A DNA stretch of 64,000 bases from Pseudomonadota bacterium (GTDB lineage Bacteria; Myxococcota_A; UBA9042; GCA-2863065). The notes under the pieces are model-generated. The model searched no databases and had not been told where the DNA came from. It was given only the letters and a program-made list of their open reading frames with translations. Within the stretch, counting starts at the first letter, position 1; every line of letters begins with the position of its first letter. Below are positions 43,483 through 54,595 of this stretch, piece after piece. Both the position numbers and the translations under genes were made by a program. The stretch lies in the NCBI GenBank assembly GCA_005776585.1, contig SXOX01000015.1, positions 1 to 64,000 on the forward strand. The letters run 5' to 3'.

Positions 43483-46400
43483 TCAATCGAAACAGACATC
43501 GATTCCGGGTGCGCAGAAGCCGGTCTTGCACGCGTCACCCTCCGTGCACGGGTCGCCGTCATCACAGGGCGTCGTGTTGGGCGCGACGGGGTTGGTGCAC
43601 ACGCCCGTCTTGGGGTTGCAGACACCGACGAGGTGGCACTGATCCAAGGCCGCGCACTTCACTGTGGGCCCGGCCACGCACTTTCCGCTGTCGCAGTGGT
43701 CGTTCTCGGTGCAGGCGTTCCCGTCGCTGCAGCTCTCGTCGGCGCTCAGGGGCTCATAGTCACACAGGCCGCTGTCCGGATTGCAGATGCCCTCGGCGTA
43801 GCACTCCGCAGCCGGCTCGCACACGAGGGCGGTGCCGACGCACTGGCCCTTCTGGCAGAGGTCGTCGGTCGTGCACGGGTCGTTGTCGGTGCAGGGGAGG
43901 CCCTCGTTTCCGGGGACCGGCTCGGAGCACTTGCCGGTCGCCGGATTGCACGTTCCCGCCACGAGGCAGGAGCCCTTCGTCACGCCCCCCGGGCAGACGC
44001 GCAGGGTCCCGGCGCAGGTGCCACCGGAGCACGTGTCGTTCAGCGTGCACGGGTTGCCATCGTCGCACGGCGCGCCTTCGCCCGCGGCCTCGCAGCTGAA
44101 GGTGCAGCTGAAACCGTCGCCGAGGTAGCCCGGATTGCAGCCGCAGTCGAAGCCGCCCAGGGTGTTGGTGCACGTCGCGTTGGGATCACACGGGTTCGCG
44201 GCGCACTCGTCGACGTCCTGGCACGTTCGAACGATGGAGACGTCGTGGTAGGGGCCCGCAGAGGTGGCCGTAAATCGGCCTTGCGCGGCGACGACGTTGG
44301 AGTCCGGCCAGCCGTAGAGGTCTTGTCCCCACAACAGCAGCCGGCCATCGGTCGTCAGCGCGAACGTGTGACCCGTGCCGGCGCTAATCGCCTGAATGTT
44401 GGACTGTGCTTCGGGCGGGACCGTGAGGGACGTCACTGGTGGATTGCCACCCCAGGAGACGACGGCGCCGCCGCTCGTGAGCGCAGTCGAGTGCCACCGG
44501 CCGGCCGCGATCGCGGTGATCCCCGACTGCGCGGCCGCGGGCACATTGAGCTGTCCGTACCAGCTTCGGCCCCACGCGAGGACTTGGCCTGCGCTGGTCA
44601 GGGCCAGCGAGTGATCGCCACCGGCCGAGATCGCGATGATGCCGGACTGAGCCGCGGCCGGCACGGTGGTCTGACCGTCGGTGTTGATGCCCCACGCGAT
44701 GACCTGACCTGTGCTCTTGAGCGCCAGCGCGTGATTGTATCCGGCGGAGATCGCGATGACGCCGCTCTGCGCCTGCACCGGCACCTGCCAGTGCGACGTG
44801 GCTGGGACGCCGATGGCGAGGACCCCGCCGGTCGCGGTCAGCGCGAGCGTGACGTCGGAGCCGGCTGCGATGGAGACGATCCCCGATTGCGCCTGCGGCG
44901 GCACGACGACCGGGCCATAGTTGTTCATGCCGTAGACGACGACTTCGCCACCAGTGCGCAGGACCGCCGAGTGCCATGAGCCTGCGGCGACGGCGATGAC
45001 GTCGCTTTGAGCGCTCGCCGGGATGCTCCAGCCGTTGATCGCGGGCGACTCCAGCGCGCGATAGTTCTCTTCATGACCCTCGGCGCAGGACTCGCAGAGG
45101 TCGCCGACGTACGCCGGGTTGCACGCGCAGAGGACGTCGCCCGGACCACCGCCACACACCCAGTTGGGGCCGCAGTCGCCCGATTGGCACACGCCGGCCT
45201 GACACGAGTCTCCAACGGTGCACACGAAGCCGTCAGAGCACGGCGTGCCGTTCAGGGCATTGAGCTGCGAGCACGCCCCGGTAGCGGGATCGCAGCTCCC
45301 GGCGACGTGGCACGCGTCGATCGCCGTACAGGTGACGGGCGATCCGCCGACGCACAGCCCCGCTTGGCACGTGTCGGCCTGGGTGCAGAGGTTGCCGTCG
45401 GAGCACGTGGCGCCGTTCTGCGCCACCGGGTTCGTACAGACGCCTGTGGCGGGCTGACAAACCCCAGGCAAGTGGCACGCGTCGAGCGCGGTACAGCCGA
45501 CCTGCGCACCGATGCAGCCGCCGTTGTGGCAGGTGTCGTCGGACGTGCAGGCGTTGCCGTCGTCACACGCGGCACCATTCCCGGCAAGCCCACAGTCGAA
45601 GACGCACGCAGCGCCGTTCCAAACGTACGGCGGTGAGCAGGCGCAGTCGTAGGTCCCGGGCAGATTGACGCAGGCCTCGGTCGGACTGCAGAGCGTGGCG
45701 GCATCGGCGCACTCGTCGACGTCTTCACAGCTCCCGGTGATGATCATGGCGCTATTGCTGCCGGCCGAGATCTGGGTGATGCGGGACTGCGCGGCCTGGA
45801 AGAGTGGCGGCAGCGCGGGCATGTAGGTACCCCAGGTCACGAGGGTCCCATCGGCCCTGAGCGCCATCGATTGATTGAAACCGGCGGAGATGGCGACGAC
45901 GCCCGACTGCGCTGCGACGGGAACGTTGAGGACGCCGTTGCTGGAGCGCCCCCACGCGAGGACCTGACCGCTCGACGTGAGCGCCAGCGCGTGGTCTGGG
46001 CCTGCCGCGATGGCGACGATGCCGGCTTGAGCCGCCGAGGGGACGGTCGTGACCCCGAACTGAGCCGACCCCCACACGAGGACCGACCCTTGGGCAGTCA
46101 GCGCCATCGAGAAGGTGGCACCGGCATCGATGGCAATGACCCCGGACTGAGCGGCAGGCGGGACGGAGGACTGCGAAGACTGGTTGTTGCCCCAAGCCAG
46201 GACTTGCCCTGCGGACGTGAGCGCCAGGGAGTGTGAGCTGAAGCCCGCGTCGATGGCGATCACACCGCTCGCGGCGGCCGGCGGCACGGTCGTCTCGCCG
46301 AAGCTCGCCGGACCCCAGGCGACGACCTGACCGGATGTCGTCAGGGCCAAGTAGTGATGGTGGCCAGCAGAGATTGCCGCGACCCCTGACTGGACCGCGG

Positions 46401-48936
46401 ACGGCAGCGGCAACGCGCCACCGGAGCCGACGAGTGTCCCGTCGGCGCGCAGCGCCAGCGAGCCCTGATAGCCGGCGGCGACCGCAGTGACTCCAGCAAC
46501 GCCGGCCGCGGGGCTGGCAAAGACGCTCGTCGTCCAACCGGAGCCGCTCGCGTAGGACCACTTCAACGCAGTTCCGGTCGCGCCATAGCCCGAAGCGCAC
46601 GTCTTACACTCGGGCCCCGTGTAGCCCGTGCTGCAGGCGCACGCCGGCTGGCCGCCACAGACCCAGTTGGGGGGGCAGCTCCCTGGCATACACGCGCCAG
46701 ACTGGCACGTGTCAGGCTGTGTACAGATCACGCCATCGTCGCAGGGCGTCCCATTGGGCGCATTCGGCTGAGAGCAGGCCCCGGTGGCGGGATTGCAGGT
46801 CCCAGCGAGGTGACAGGCGTCGCTGGCCGTGCAAACGACGGGCTTTCCGCTCAGGCAGGCCCCCTCCTGGCAGGTGTCAGGCTGCGTACACAAATCGCCG
46901 TCGTCGCACGGCGTGCCGTTGGGCGCGAGCGTGCATCCAGGCTCACAGACCAGGCCGTCGCCATAGAAGCCCTGGTTGCACGCGCACGTGAAGCTCCCAG
47001 GAGTGTTGGTGCAGGTCGCGTTGGGCGCGCAGGGCGAGGCCTCGCACTCGTTGATATCGTCACATCCGGGCGTCTTCGCCCAGATCATCCCGAGCTCGGC
47101 TGCGATATGCGAGACATCCGTGACCCCCAGCACTCCGCTGTACGTATTGGCGGGCATGGCCCACGTGACGATCCTGCCATCCGCCCGGAGCGCGAAGGAG
47201 CCGGGATGACCCGACGCGATCTCGATGACTCCGGTCAGTCCGGCAGGGACCTGAGCAAATCCAGGAACGCCGCCGACAGGTCCGGTGAACTCGCCCCACG
47301 CAACGACCGTACCGTCGCTCTTGAGTGCGAGCGCGCGCGTGTGGCCGGCGCTGATGGCCGTGACGCCAGTGAGACCGGCGGGCGGGGTCAACAGCGGCAT
47401 GTTGGCGCCGCCCCACTTGACGACCGTGCCGTCACTCTTGAGCGCCAATGAGAAGAATCCGCCACCGGCCACGGCGACGACTCCCGTCAGACCCACCGGG
47501 ACCGTGCACTGTCCTGTGGTATTCCGTCCCCAAGCGACGACCGACCCGTCCGCCTTGACTGCCAGGGAGTGCTCGACTCCGGCCCCAATCGCGACGACCG
47601 CCGCAAGACCCTGCGGTACCGTGGACTCGCCATACGTGTTGGCGCCCCAGGCGACCACGGTCCCGTCCTGCTTGAGGGCAAGCGCGTGACCGGGACTGTA
47701 CCCCCCAGCCGCGATCGCGACGACTCCGGTTTGGGCAGCCGCCGGAACGGTCGATGTCGTCGGATTGCTGCCCCACGCGACGACGCTTCCGTCCGTGAGA
47801 AGCGCATACGAGCCGGTGACATTGTACGCCAACCCTTTGACTGTGGCGCCGGGCAGGAGCGGCGGACTTCCAGCACCGCCATGAACGGCGAGGACCGGCC
47901 TCGGCTCGTAGCCCGTCGGGCAGCTACAGTCGACGGCGCCGCCACAGATCCACGTCGGGCCGCAACCGCCAGGCTGACACACGCCGGCCTGACACACGTC
48001 ACCGAAGGTGCACTGCGCGCCGTCCTCGCAGGGGGTCCCGTCGGGCAGGACCGGATTGGTGCACAATCCCGTGGCCGCCTTGCACTCGCCCGGCGAATGA
48101 CAGGTATCCAGCGCGGCGCAGACTCTGGGGATGCCGGAGCACAGTCCGCCCAGACAGGTGTCTCCGTAGGTGCAGAGGCTGCCGTCCGAGCAGGTCGCGC
48201 CATCGGGCCGGGCCGGATTGGTGCAGAGGCCCGTGCCGGGGTCGCACACGCCGACGTCGTGGCACGCGTCGAGGGCGGCGCACACGACCGGCTTCGTGCC
48301 GATGCACTGGCCACCGCTACAGACGTCCTTCTGGGTGCACGCGTTGCCGTCGTTGCACTTGAGGTTGTCGTCGGGCGTGTGGGTGCAGCCCGCCGCGGTA
48401 CACAGATCCTTGGTGCACGGGTTGCCGTCGTCACAGGAGACGGGCGTGCCCGTGCAGCTCCCCTTCTCGCAGTGATCGCCATTGGTGCAGGGGTCGGCGT
48501 CGTTGCACGTGAGCACGCCGCTCGGTGCGTACTGGCAGCCCTTCTTGGAGTCGCACGAGTCGGTCGTGCAGACGTTGTGGTCGTCGCAGAGCGGGACCTT
48601 CTTGGTACAGCCGAGGCCAGGTGTGCAGGCGCTGACGACGCACTTGCCAATGTCCGTGGCAGAGCACGGCAGCCATTCCATCCACCGCAGGCAGCCGAAG
48701 TCGGGATCGGGCGCGCAAAGACGCACGGCGTCCAGATTGCCATTGCACTCGATGGCTCCCTTGGCGAGGCAGGCGTTGGCACCCTCGCAGAAGCCACTGG
48801 CCGCACCATCGACTTTGGGTAGCTCACTGACGCCATCGGCGACGCTCAGGAGCTTGGCGCTCTCCGACGGGGCCACGGACTCGCATCCGAGACCGACCCA
48901 CAGCAGGACCAGCAACACACTTCGACGACCGCTCAT
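43483..48936 (-). CDS. giant lipoprotein with three RCC1 propellers and EGF-like modules
   Basis: This is an 1817-aa protein. The start is fixed by GGGAGG 5 nt upstream and a lipoprotein signal ([12 protein letters not shown]). After a Cys-rich N-terminal region built from C.DG..C...D.C..G.C modules, three propeller-like regions of RCC1 repeats lie at about 350-625, 780-1065 and 1290-1570. Each blade carries phrases like [17 protein letters not shown] and HSLALTS. Each propeller is followed by a calcium-binding EGF-like module ([10 protein letters not shown] at 627, [10 protein letters not shown] at 1069, [10 protein letters not shown] at 1571). A further Cys-rich block ends the protein. This builds a long disulfide-stapled rod on the cell surface, probably for adhesion or prey/matrix contact. 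No catalytic motif is seen. RCC1 repeats in bacteria have no single known ligand. Confidence 0.88.
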   Translation of the reverse strand: MSGRRSVLLVLLWVGLGCESVAPSESAKLLSVADGVSELPKVDGAASGFCEGANACLAKGAIECNGNLDAVRLCAPDPDFGCLRWMEWLPCSATDIGKCVVSACTPGLGCTKKVPLCDDHNVCTTDSCDSKKGCQYAPSGVLTCNDADPCTNGDHCEKGSCTGTPVSCDDGNPCTKDLCTAAGCTHTPDDNLKCNDGNACTQKDVCSGGQCIGTKPVVCAALDACHDVGVCDPGTGLCTNPARPDGATCSDGSLCTYGDTCLGGLCSGIPRVCAALDTCHSPGECKAATGLCTNPVLPDGTPCEDGAQCTFGDVCQAGVCQPGGCGPTWICGGAVDCSCPTGYEPRPVLAVHGGAGSPPLLPGATVKGLAYNVTGSYALLTDGSVVAWGSNPTTSTVPAAAQTGVVAIAAGGYSPGHALALKQDGTVVAWGANTYGESTVPQGLAAVVAIGAGVEHSLAVKADGSVVAWGRNTTGQCTVPVGLTGVVAVAGGGFFSLALKSDGTVVKWGGANMPLLTPPAGLTGVTAISAGHTRALALKSDGTVVAWGEFTGPVGGVPGFAQVPAGLTGVIEIASGHPGSFALRADGRIVTWAMPANTYSGVLGVTDVSHIAAELGMIWAKTPGCDDINECEASPCAPNATCTNTPGSFTCACNQGFYGDGLVCEPGCTLAPNGTPCDDGDLCTQPDTCQEGACLSGKPVVCTASDACHLAGTCNPATGACSQPNAPNGTPCDDGVICTQPDTCQSGACMPGSCPPNWVCGGQPACACSTGYTGPECKTCASGYGATGTALKWSYASGSGWTTSVFASPAAGVAGVTAVAAGYQGSLALRADGTLVGSGGALPLPSAVQSGVAAISAGHHHYLALTTSGQVVAWGPASFGETTVPPAAASGVIAIDAGFSSHSLALTSAGQVLAWGNNQSSQSSVPPAAQSGVIAIDAGATFSMALTAQGSVLVWGSAQFGVTTVPSAAQAGIVAIAAGPDHALALTSSGQVLAWGRSSNGVLNVPVAAQSGVVAISAGFNQSMALRADGTLVTWGTYMPALPPLFQAAQSRITQISAGSNSAMIITGSCEDVDECADAATLCSPTEACVNLPGTYDCACSPPYVWNGAACVFDCGLAGNGAACDDGNACTSDDTCHNGGCIGAQVGCTALDACHLPGVCQPATGVCTNPVAQNGATCSDGNLCTQADTCQAGLCVGGSPVTCTAIDACHVAGSCDPATGACSQLNALNGTPCSDGFVCTVGDSCQAGVCQSGDCGPNWVCGGGPGDVLCACNPAYVGDLCESCAEGHEENYRALESPAINGWSIPASAQSDVIAVAAGSWHSAVLRTGGEVVVYGMNNYGPVVVPPQAQSGIVSIAAGSDVTLALTATGGVLAIGVPATSHWQVPVQAQSGVIAISAGYNHALALKSTGQVIAWGINTDGQTTVPAAAQSGIIAISAGGDHSLALTSAGQVLAWGRSWYGQLNVPAAAQSGITAIAAGRWHSTALTSGGAVVSWGGNPPVTSLTVPPEAQSNIQAISAGTGHTFALTTDGRLLLWGQDLYGWPDSNVVAAQGRFTATSAGPYHDVSIVRTCQDVDECAANPCDPNATCTNTLGGFDCGCNPGYLGDGFSCTFSCEAAGEGAPCDDGNPCTLNDTCSGGTCAGTLRVCPGGVTKGSCLVAGTCNPATGKCSEPVPGNEGLPCTDNDPCTTDDLCQKGQCVGTALVCEPAAECYAEGICNPDSGLCDYEPLSADESCSDGNACTENDHCDSGKCVAGPTVKCAALDQCHLVGVCNPKTGVCTNPVAPNTTPCDDGDPCTEGDACKTGFCAPGIDVCFD

Positions 48937-49002
48937 CTCGACCTCCCTGAACCCCGAGTCCGCAGGCGAGCCGTCCTGGCCCGCCCGCGCCCGAGTCGCT
49001 CC

Positions 49003-50913
49003 CTACAGTGAAAAATCGTACGCGTTGCCGGTGGTGATCTCATACTTCACGATCGAGAACAGATCGTGCGCGAAGTACAGATCATTCGGCGGGTTGGGAG
49101 CGATGACCATGCCGCCATAGCTCAGGTAGCCAGGAATGAGCGCCGTGCCCGTGTTGCCACAGGTCGAGAGCACGCCGAGGCCCTTGTGCCAGCACGGCCA
49201 CGTGAAGCGATCGCCCGTCGCCGGATCGACCGCGACCGCGAGCGAGCCGCCGCTGGCTCCGACCGTCCAGAGGACCTTGCGGTAGGGGTCCCAGCGGGTC
49301 CATCGGTCGCCCAGCCCCTCGGCATTGATGGGGCCCTTGCCCAGGCCGCCGACCTCTTTGGCGTTGGACAGGAGCTTGCGGTTGCCGGTGGCGAGATCGA
49401 TCTCCACGAGCTTCGTGTCGCTGACCGCGTACATCTTGGCATCCACGATCTCGAGCGCCCGGAAGTCGAACTGGATGATGTCGTACCCGGTACCGACATT
49501 CTCCTTCAGCGTGCTGGACTGCGCCTCGGAGCTGATGCGCGTGAGGTAGGTGCACGATGCGAAGCTCGCAGGGAACTTGAGGATGGAGGGGCCCGGCATG
49601 CTGATGTTGCCGAAGTAGTGGTTGCCGTCGGCGTCCATGGCCCACGACTCGGGCACCATCTGCACGACCTTCTTGCCCGGCAGCGTGGAGCCATTGGGGC
49701 AGAGCGTGGCCACGTCCGCGGTCTCCTCGTCGAAGAGCAGCGTGCGGTTGCCGGTCGCGGGGTCGATCTTCCACACTTTGGGCGGAGCAATCTCGCTCGT
49801 GCCGCCCATGGCGTAGTACATGCCGTCCGCACCCTTCTTGATGTCCATGACGTTGACGAAAGCCGCGCCCGTGCCGACGTCGGTCGTGCCATTGACGGGA
49901 TCGACCCAGGTCCCCGACACGTGGCGGCGCTTTCCGGTCGAGAGGTCGATCGCGAAGATCATCGTCTGGCTCTTCTTGTTGAACGTGCTCCAGCCGGTCG
50001 GGACGATCCACTCATTGCCGTCGATGATGCCGTTGTAGGTGTGCACGGTGCTGGCCAGGTCGCGCATGCGCGGCCCCTCGCCAAAGGAGATCTCCGCGGC
50101 CAGGTTGTACGGCCGCTTGCAGCGATTGTTGAGCTTGCTGGCGCAGCGACAGTCGTACGGGTAGCTGGTCGGGTTGGCCCAGTATTGGACGAGCGGGCAC
50201 TCCTGCGAGTTCTTCTCGGGGCTGGTCGGGTCGGCGATGCTGCTCACGCAGGCCGCGACCGACTTGTTATTGCCGAGCTGCGCGCAGGCGGGGTGCGTGA
50301 CCTTGTGCTCGTCGAGGTAGGTGCACGTGCTCGAGGTCACGTCGTAGCAAAAGCCGCCTTCGTCCTTGCAGTCCTCCTTGAGATACGCGCACATCGACTG
50401 GACCTGGCTCGTGTCGCCCTCACACAGCCCCCCCTTGTAGGGCTTGCCCTTGGGGCACATGCAGTAGGCCTTGCCGTCCTCCCAGGCAGTGCAGGTCTGG
50501 AGGTTGCCGCACTTGGGGTTTTGAAGGTCACACGTCGCGCCCGCCTCTGGTGGCGGCGGCGCAGGCGTCCATGTGTCGACGTCCGTTGCGGGGTTGATAT
50601 CGGGCACGGTCGCATCGGGCAAGCTCGTGTCTGGCGCTGCGGTATCGGACAGGCTCGTGTCGCCCCACGGGACATCGCCGGTCGCAGTGTCTACGCTGCC
50701 CGTGGTACTGCCGGGATCCGACGTCGTGAGCACATCCGCGACCGTACCGGGGAGGTCCGTCGTCGCTGAGGTCTCGCTTCCGCTGATGGTCGTATCGGTC
50801 GCGGCCCCTGCGCCGGTCTCCGCCGTCTTGGACTCACACGCCAGGAGGGTCACCCCCAGGCTCATCAGACACAGACACGCCTTCGGTATCGCACCGACTC
50901 GCACGCTCTTCAT
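49003..50913 (-). CDS. Cys-containing lipoprotein with a propeller-like domain
   Basis: This is a 636-aa protein. ATG 50913 begins a lipoprotein signal (CLCLMSLGVTLLAC) with a GGGAGAG upstream; a longer frame to 51057 is Gly/Asp/Arg-rich and unlikely. A Thr/Ser/Asp/Pro-rich spacer of about 100 residues keeps the main domain away from the membrane. A short Cys-rich, EGF-like stretch (CDLQNPKCGNLQTCTAW and YCMCPKGKPYKGGLC) is followed by about 400 residues of repeated phrases such as IDLSTGKRRHVSGTW, IDPATGNRTLLF and VDPATGDRFTW, suggesting a beta propeller. The binding partner is unknown. A 66-bp gap separates it from the RCC1 lipoprotein, which lies downstream in reading order from an independent start. 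Confidence 0.8.
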   Translation of the reverse strand: MKSVRVGAIPKACLCLMSLGVTLLACESKTAETGAGAATDTTISGSETSATTDLPGTVADVLTTSDPGSTTGSVDTATGDVPWGDTSLSDTAAPDTSLPDATVPDINPATDVDTWTPAPPPPEAGATCDLQNPKCGNLQTCTAWEDGKAYCMCPKGKPYKGGLCEGDTSQVQSMCAYLKEDCKDEGGFCYDVTSSTCTYLDEHKVTHPACAQLGNNKSVAACVSSIADPTSPEKNSQECPLVQYWANPTSYPYDCRCASKLNNRCKRPYNLAAEISFGEGPRMRDLASTVHTYNGIIDGNEWIVPTGWSTFNKKSQTMIFAIDLSTGKRRHVSGTWVDPVNGTTDVGTGAAFVNVMDIKKGADGMYYAMGGTSEIAPPKVWKIDPATGNRTLLFDEETADVATLCPNGSTLPGKKVVQMVPESWAMDADGNHYFGNISMPGPSILKFPASFASCTYLTRISSEAQSSTLKENVGTGYDIIQFDFRALEIVDAKMYAVSDTKLVEIDLATGNRKLLSNAKEVGGLGKGPINAEGLGDRWTRWDPYRKVLWTVGASGGSLAVAVDPATGDRFTWPCWHKGLGVLSTCGNTGTALIPGYLSYGGMVIAPNPPNDLYFAHDLFSIVKYEITTGNAYDFSL

Positions 50914-51101
50914 GTGGTCTCTCCCGTCCCCGCGACCTGCGCCGACGTCGTCGTCGCGGTCGTTCCCAATGCCTCTGTTTCGCGCGCAGGCGTCGTGCCC
51001 ACGGGCGTCACCGATCACGCCGGCGCCGACCTTACGGACCGCGCCGATGGCGGTCAAGCAAATGCCGCGGGCCGCTCATTCCGTCGGAGCGCCCCCTATC
51101 G

Positions 51102-51941
51102 CTATTTTACTCCGCACACAAAAAGTAGCTGCTCGGTGGGCGCTTCGGGATGCGGCAGCGCGTAGCGCGCCGCGACGTGGCGCGGTTCGAGCACCTCGGC
51201 GCGGTCGAACCCCGAAGAGCGCAGATCCTCAGCGACCGCCTCCCGCGTGCGTGGGTCCTTCACGAAGCTCTGCCCCGCAGTGAAGCGCTTCATGAGCCAC
51301 TCCAGCGCACGGCCCGTGGCGCCTGGGGGGGCCTTTTCGGACGGGGGGACGTAGTCGAACACGAACTGACCACCTCGAGGTCGGAGCGCCTCGGCGACGC
51401 GTGACGCGAGCCGGTTCTGAGCGGCGACGTCGAGATACATGAGGAGCCCCTCGGCGATGACGAAGACGGGGCCCGCGGGCTGCGACGCACACAGGGCCGC
51501 GACGTCGAGCTCCGTGACGTCGCTGGCCATGAAAGTGAGATTCGGTCGCGCCAGGATCGCCTGCCCCGCCGGCGTACGCGCAAGCAGCTCGCGCTTGATG
51601 GCGAGGACGTGGGGCTGATCAACCTCGACGACGGCCAGCGACGGGTCCGCGGTGAGGGTGATGCCCCGCTGAGAGAGGCCCGCGGCGAGCTCGATGACGC
51701 TGCGCGCGCCCGATTCGGCCACGAGCCGATCGATGAGGGTGTGTCGCTGCGCGAGCGCCATCGGCAGCGGCGCCTCCGTACCGGCGCGCAGGCCGCGGGT
51801 GAGGGCGAGCGTGCCATTGACCGCGCGAAAGACGCCCAGCGCCTTGGGATGGAGCACGAGCTCCGCGTTGGGATAGCCCGCCTCGTGCCACGCTGCCGAG
51901 GTGTAGAGCGCGGTTACCGAGAGATCGCCCGACTTGGCCAT
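51102..51941 (-). CDS. LCM/PPM-type class I SAM methyltransferase
   Basis: This is a 279-aa methyltransferase of the leucine-carboxyl-methyltransferase-like family. IELAAGLSQRGITL forms the SAM loop, VVEVDQPHVLAIKRELL holds the acidic ribose-binding end, and VFVIAEGLLMYLDVAAQNRL is the family motif. Bacterial members often O-methylate polyketide or other small-molecule products. It is the last gene of the ACP-hydrolase-glycosyltransferase run, 2 bp after the GT1 gene, so O-methylation of a glycosylated lipid or metabolite is the simplest role. About 160 bp on its 3' side (50940-51101) hold no clear gene. Confidence 0.85.
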   Translation of the reverse strand: MAKSGDLSVTALYTSAAWHEAGYPNAELVLHPKALGVFRAVNGTLALTRGLRAGTEAPLPMALAQRHTLIDRLVAESGARSVIELAAGLSQRGITLTADPSLAVVEVDQPHVLAIKRELLARTPAGQAILARPNLTFMASDVTELDVAALCASQPAGPVFVIAEGLLMYLDVAAQNRLASRVAEALRPRGGQFVFDYVPPSEKAPPGATGRALEWLMKRFTAGQSFVKDPRTREAVAEDLRSSGFDRAEVLEPRHVAARYALPHPEAPTEQLLFVCGVK

Positions 51942-51943
51942 GA

Positions 51944-53089
51944 TCAGCTCCCGTCTCCCAGGGTGATGAGCGCCTGCGCCGCGGCCTGCGCGCCGCCAGC
52001 CTCCGCGAAGGAGGACTGGAGACGCCTCGCGGCCTCGCGAAACGACGGCTCCGTGAGGACCTGGAGGACCGCCTCGCGCAGTGACCCTGGCGCGACGCGA
52101 CCAAAGCGCACGCGGAGACCGGCGCCGGCGCGGACGACCTGCTGAGTCACGAGCGGCTGGTCGTCGCGGATGGGTGTCAGCACCAGCGGCAGACCGTGCG
52201 CGAGCGCCTCGCAGGTGGTGTTGTGACCGCCGTGGCAGACGACGGCGCTCACGTGCGGCAGAAGCGCGAGCTGCGGCACGCGCGGCTGGACGATCCAGTG
52301 GGCTGGCGGGCTTGGCACGAGCGCCGGCGGAGCGGCAAGGATGACCCGGAGGTCGCCCAGCGCCTCGACCGCGGCGGCGTAGAACGGGGCGCCGCTCTCG
52401 GCATTGACTGTGCCGAGCGACACGAAGACGCGCGGCAAGGCGTCAGACAGGCGCTCCCAGGGAAACGGCGTGGCATCGGGGCGCGCCACGGTGGCCGGGC
52501 CGACGAAGCGGTAGTGAGCCGGAAACGCGAGGTCGTGGCCGACGAGGGCGCGCGTCGAGAAGACGACGACGAGCGACGGCGACTCGGGGCTGGCGGTCGC
52601 GAGGCCGGCCGAGGCGAAGAGGCCGTGCACCTGCGCCTCGACCCACGCCTTGACCTTCGGGAGCGCGGCGAGCGCGTCGACGACGCTGGCCGACGTGGTG
52701 CAGAACGTGGCCCAACGCACGCCCGTCTCGGTCGCGGCGACGGCGCCCGCGAGTGCTTGGTGGTCGACCACGGCGACGTCGGGGGCCCAGGACGCGATGG
52801 CGCGCAGCACGCCGGGTCGCATGACGTGCGCGAGCGGGATGAGCACGTCCTCCCAGAGGAACTGGAGGCTCTCCAGGCCGCGGACGGCGCGGGAGCGCTG
52901 CTCGAGCGCCGTCAGATCGAGCTCGTCGAGGGCAAGCAGCTCCGCCTCGGGCGGCAGCAACGGTCGCACGCGCGAGGCGTGCCCCACCCAGGCGACACGG
53001 TGGCCGGACGCGATGAGCGCGTGCGCCACGGAGACCGTCGGGTTGATGTGCCCGGTCAGGGGCGGGACGATGAACAGGAATCGGCTCAC
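51944..53089 (-). CDS. GT1 UDP-glycosyltransferase (MGT/ERG26-like)
   Basis: This is a 381-aa protein. The GTG at 53089 is the start: it overlaps the upstream stop (GTGA) and gives MSRFLFIVPPLTGHINP, the GT1 N-terminus with the catalytic-region His. The C-terminal nucleotide-sugar site has VFVSLGTVNAES, WIVQPRVPQLALLPHVSAVVCHGGHNT and ALAHGLPLVLTPIRDDQP. This is the family of macrolide and glycolipid glycosyltransferases. Its acceptor should be a hydrophobic metabolite or lipid, consistent with the upstream acyl carrier protein. Coupling to the hydrolase gene by 4-bp overlap suggests a fixed stoichiometry. Confidence 0.88.
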   Translation of the reverse strand: MSRFLFIVPPLTGHINPTVSVAHALIASGHRVAWVGHASRVRPLLPPEAELLALDELDLTALEQRSRAVRGLESLQFLWEDVLIPLAHVMRPGVLRAIASWAPDVAVVDHQALAGAVAATETGVRWATFCTTSASVVDALAALPKVKAWVEAQVHGLFASAGLATASPESPSLVVVFSTRALVGHDLAFPAHYRFVGPATVARPDATPFPWERLSDALPRVFVSLGTVNAESGAPFYAAAVEALGDLRVILAAPPALVPSPPAHWIVQPRVPQLALLPHVSAVVCHGGHNTTCEALAHGLPLVLTPIRDDQPLVTQQVVRAGAGLRVRFGRVAPGSLREAVLQVLTEPSFREAARRLQSSFAEAGGAQAAAQALITLGDGS

Positions 53090-53871
53090 GGAGCGCGCTC
53101 GCGGCAGAAGCGCACGATGTGATCGCGCACGGCCTCCGTGGCCTCCCACAGGATCGAGTGCGTGCAGCCCGGGAGCACGACGACGTGGCCGTGCGGCAGC
53201 CGAGCGAGCACGGGCAGGCTCGTCGTGATGAGGTCGGACCGCTCGCCGTAGAGCGCCAGCACGGGTGCTGTCACGTGTTCGAGATCCGCGGAGGTGAGCG
53301 TTGGCGTCTCGCGCAGGTCAGCCACGAGCGTCGTGTCCTCCACCAGGGTGCGCGCGTCCTCGGCGAGCCGCGAGCGCTTGCGTTCGCTGTGGCGACCAAG
53401 CCAGCTCTGAAACGACTCGGCAATCTTCAGGTGCGCCGCGTCACCGCGCAGGCTGAGCGTGGCGGACATGGCCTCGCCGAAGCCGTCGGTGCCGAGGTGC
53501 CCGTCGACGAGGACGAGGCCCGCGACGCGACGCGGGTGGTCGCGGCAGAAGGCCAGGCAGAGGAGCGCGCCGAAGCTGTTGCCCACGAGGCACACGGGCT
53601 CGTCACCCCACGTCTGATCGAGCAGGGCGGCGAGATCGGCGACGTGATCGGCGACGCGGTAGCGTGTCGCGGGCCGCTCGGAGCGTCCATGGCCGCGCAG
53701 ATCGTAGAGCAGCACGTCGGCCACACCTGCGGCGGCGTTGGCGACCGTGAAGTACCAGCTCGAGAGATTGTCCATCACGAGCCCGTGCACGAAAACGACG
53801 CGGGGCAAGGCACCCGCGCGCCCGAGGCGCTGCACGTGGAGGCGGACGCCGTTGACGTGGAGCTCAGCCAT
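53086..53871 (-). CDS. alpha/beta hydrolase 2 of the ACP cluster
   Basis: This is a 261-aa alpha/beta hydrolase. ATG 53871 overlaps the end of hydrolase 1 by 8 bp. The oxyanion His-Gly is in VVFVHGLVMDNLSSW, the nucleophile elbow is VGNSFGAL (Ser), the acid is near YGERSDLI and the catalytic His is in GCTHSILWE. It resembles hydrolase 1 (HGLFVGN versus HGLVMDN; RGHGRS in both), pointing to gene duplication. It may act as thioesterase, acyltransferase or cyclase on the ACP-bound chain. Confidence 0.86.
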   Translation of the reverse strand: MAELHVNGVRLHVQRLGRAGALPRVVFVHGLVMDNLSSWYFTVANAAAGVADVLLYDLRGHGRSERPATRYRVADHVADLAALLDQTWGDEPVCLVGNSFGALLCLAFCRDHPRRVAGLVLVDGHLGTDGFGEAMSATLSLRGDAAHLKIAESFQSWLGRHSERKRSRLAEDARTLVEDTTLVADLRETPTLTSADLEHVTAPVLALYGERSDLITTSLPVLARLPHGHVVVLPGCTHSILWEATEAVRDHIVRFCRERAP

Positions 53872-54595
53872 CGAGGAACTCGACGAGGGCCTGAGTGAGC
53901 GCCGCCGGCGCCTCGACCGGCAGGTAGTGGCCGCCTGAGAGCTCGACGTGGCGCACGTTGGGCACGAGCCGCGCGAGGCGTTGCCCGACCGGCCGGCAGC
54001 GCGAGGCCAGGCCATAGACGGCGAGCAGCGGGGGGCGCAGCGCCGAGAGCGCCGCGTCGGAGACGTCCTGAGACGCGGCGAGGTCGGACAGGAGCGTGGT
54101 CTCGGTGACCAGCGCGGTGAGGCGCTCCCGAAGGCGCCACGTGGCGCGCGCGCCCGGAGGCAGCGCGGCCAGCAGGGCGGTCGGATCCTGCTGGAGGAAG
54201 TCCGTCAGCTCACCCAGGCTTGCCGGTGGCAGCGGCGCCTCGACCAGCGCCAGGCGCGTGACGCGCTCCGGGTGGCGCAGCGCGAAGTGGAGCGCGACGA
54301 CGCCGCCAAAGCTGTGCCCCACGAGCGCGACTGGACCCGAGGTGTGCTCGGCGACGACGTGCGCCAGGTCGGAGGCCATCGTCTCGACGTCGTAGCCTGA
54401 CGCGGGTCGGCTGGACCGCCCGTGCCCCCGCAAGTCGAACAGCACGACCCGGTGCGTGCGGGCGAGGATGGGCGCCGCCGTGAAGTACCACGTCGCCATG
54501 TTGCCGACGAAGAGCCCGTGGAGCAGCACGACCGGCGGGCCGGCGCCCAGCGTCTCGACGTGCAGGCTCACGCCGCCGTGGGTGAAGAGAGGCAT
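53864..54595 (-). CDS. alpha/beta hydrolase 1 of the ACP cluster
   Basis: This is a 243-aa alpha/beta hydrolase. ATG 54595 lies inside the ACP gene (overlap of 28 bp), implying coupling; a longer upstream frame is Arg-rich and discarded. Motifs: VVLLHGLFVGNMATW, FDLRGHGRSSRP, VGHSFGGVVALHFAL (nucleophile Ser), and a late SGGHYLPVEAP His. It has no cap-domain clue to substrate. With hydrolase 2 it forms a duplicated pair immediately after the ACP, so thioester or ester cleavage of an acyl-ACP product is a reasonable guess. Confidence 0.86.
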   Translation of the reverse strand: MPLFTHGGVSLHVETLGAGPPVVLLHGLFVGNMATWYFTAAPILARTHRVVLFDLRGHGRSSRPASGYDVETMASDLAHVVAEHTSGPVALVGHSFGGVVALHFALRHPERVTRLALVEAPLPPASLGELTDFLQQDPTALLAALPPGARATWRLRERLTALVTETTLLSDLAASQDVSDAALSALRPPLLAVYGLASRCRPVGQRLARLVPNVRHVELSGGHYLPVEAPAALTQALVEFLDG

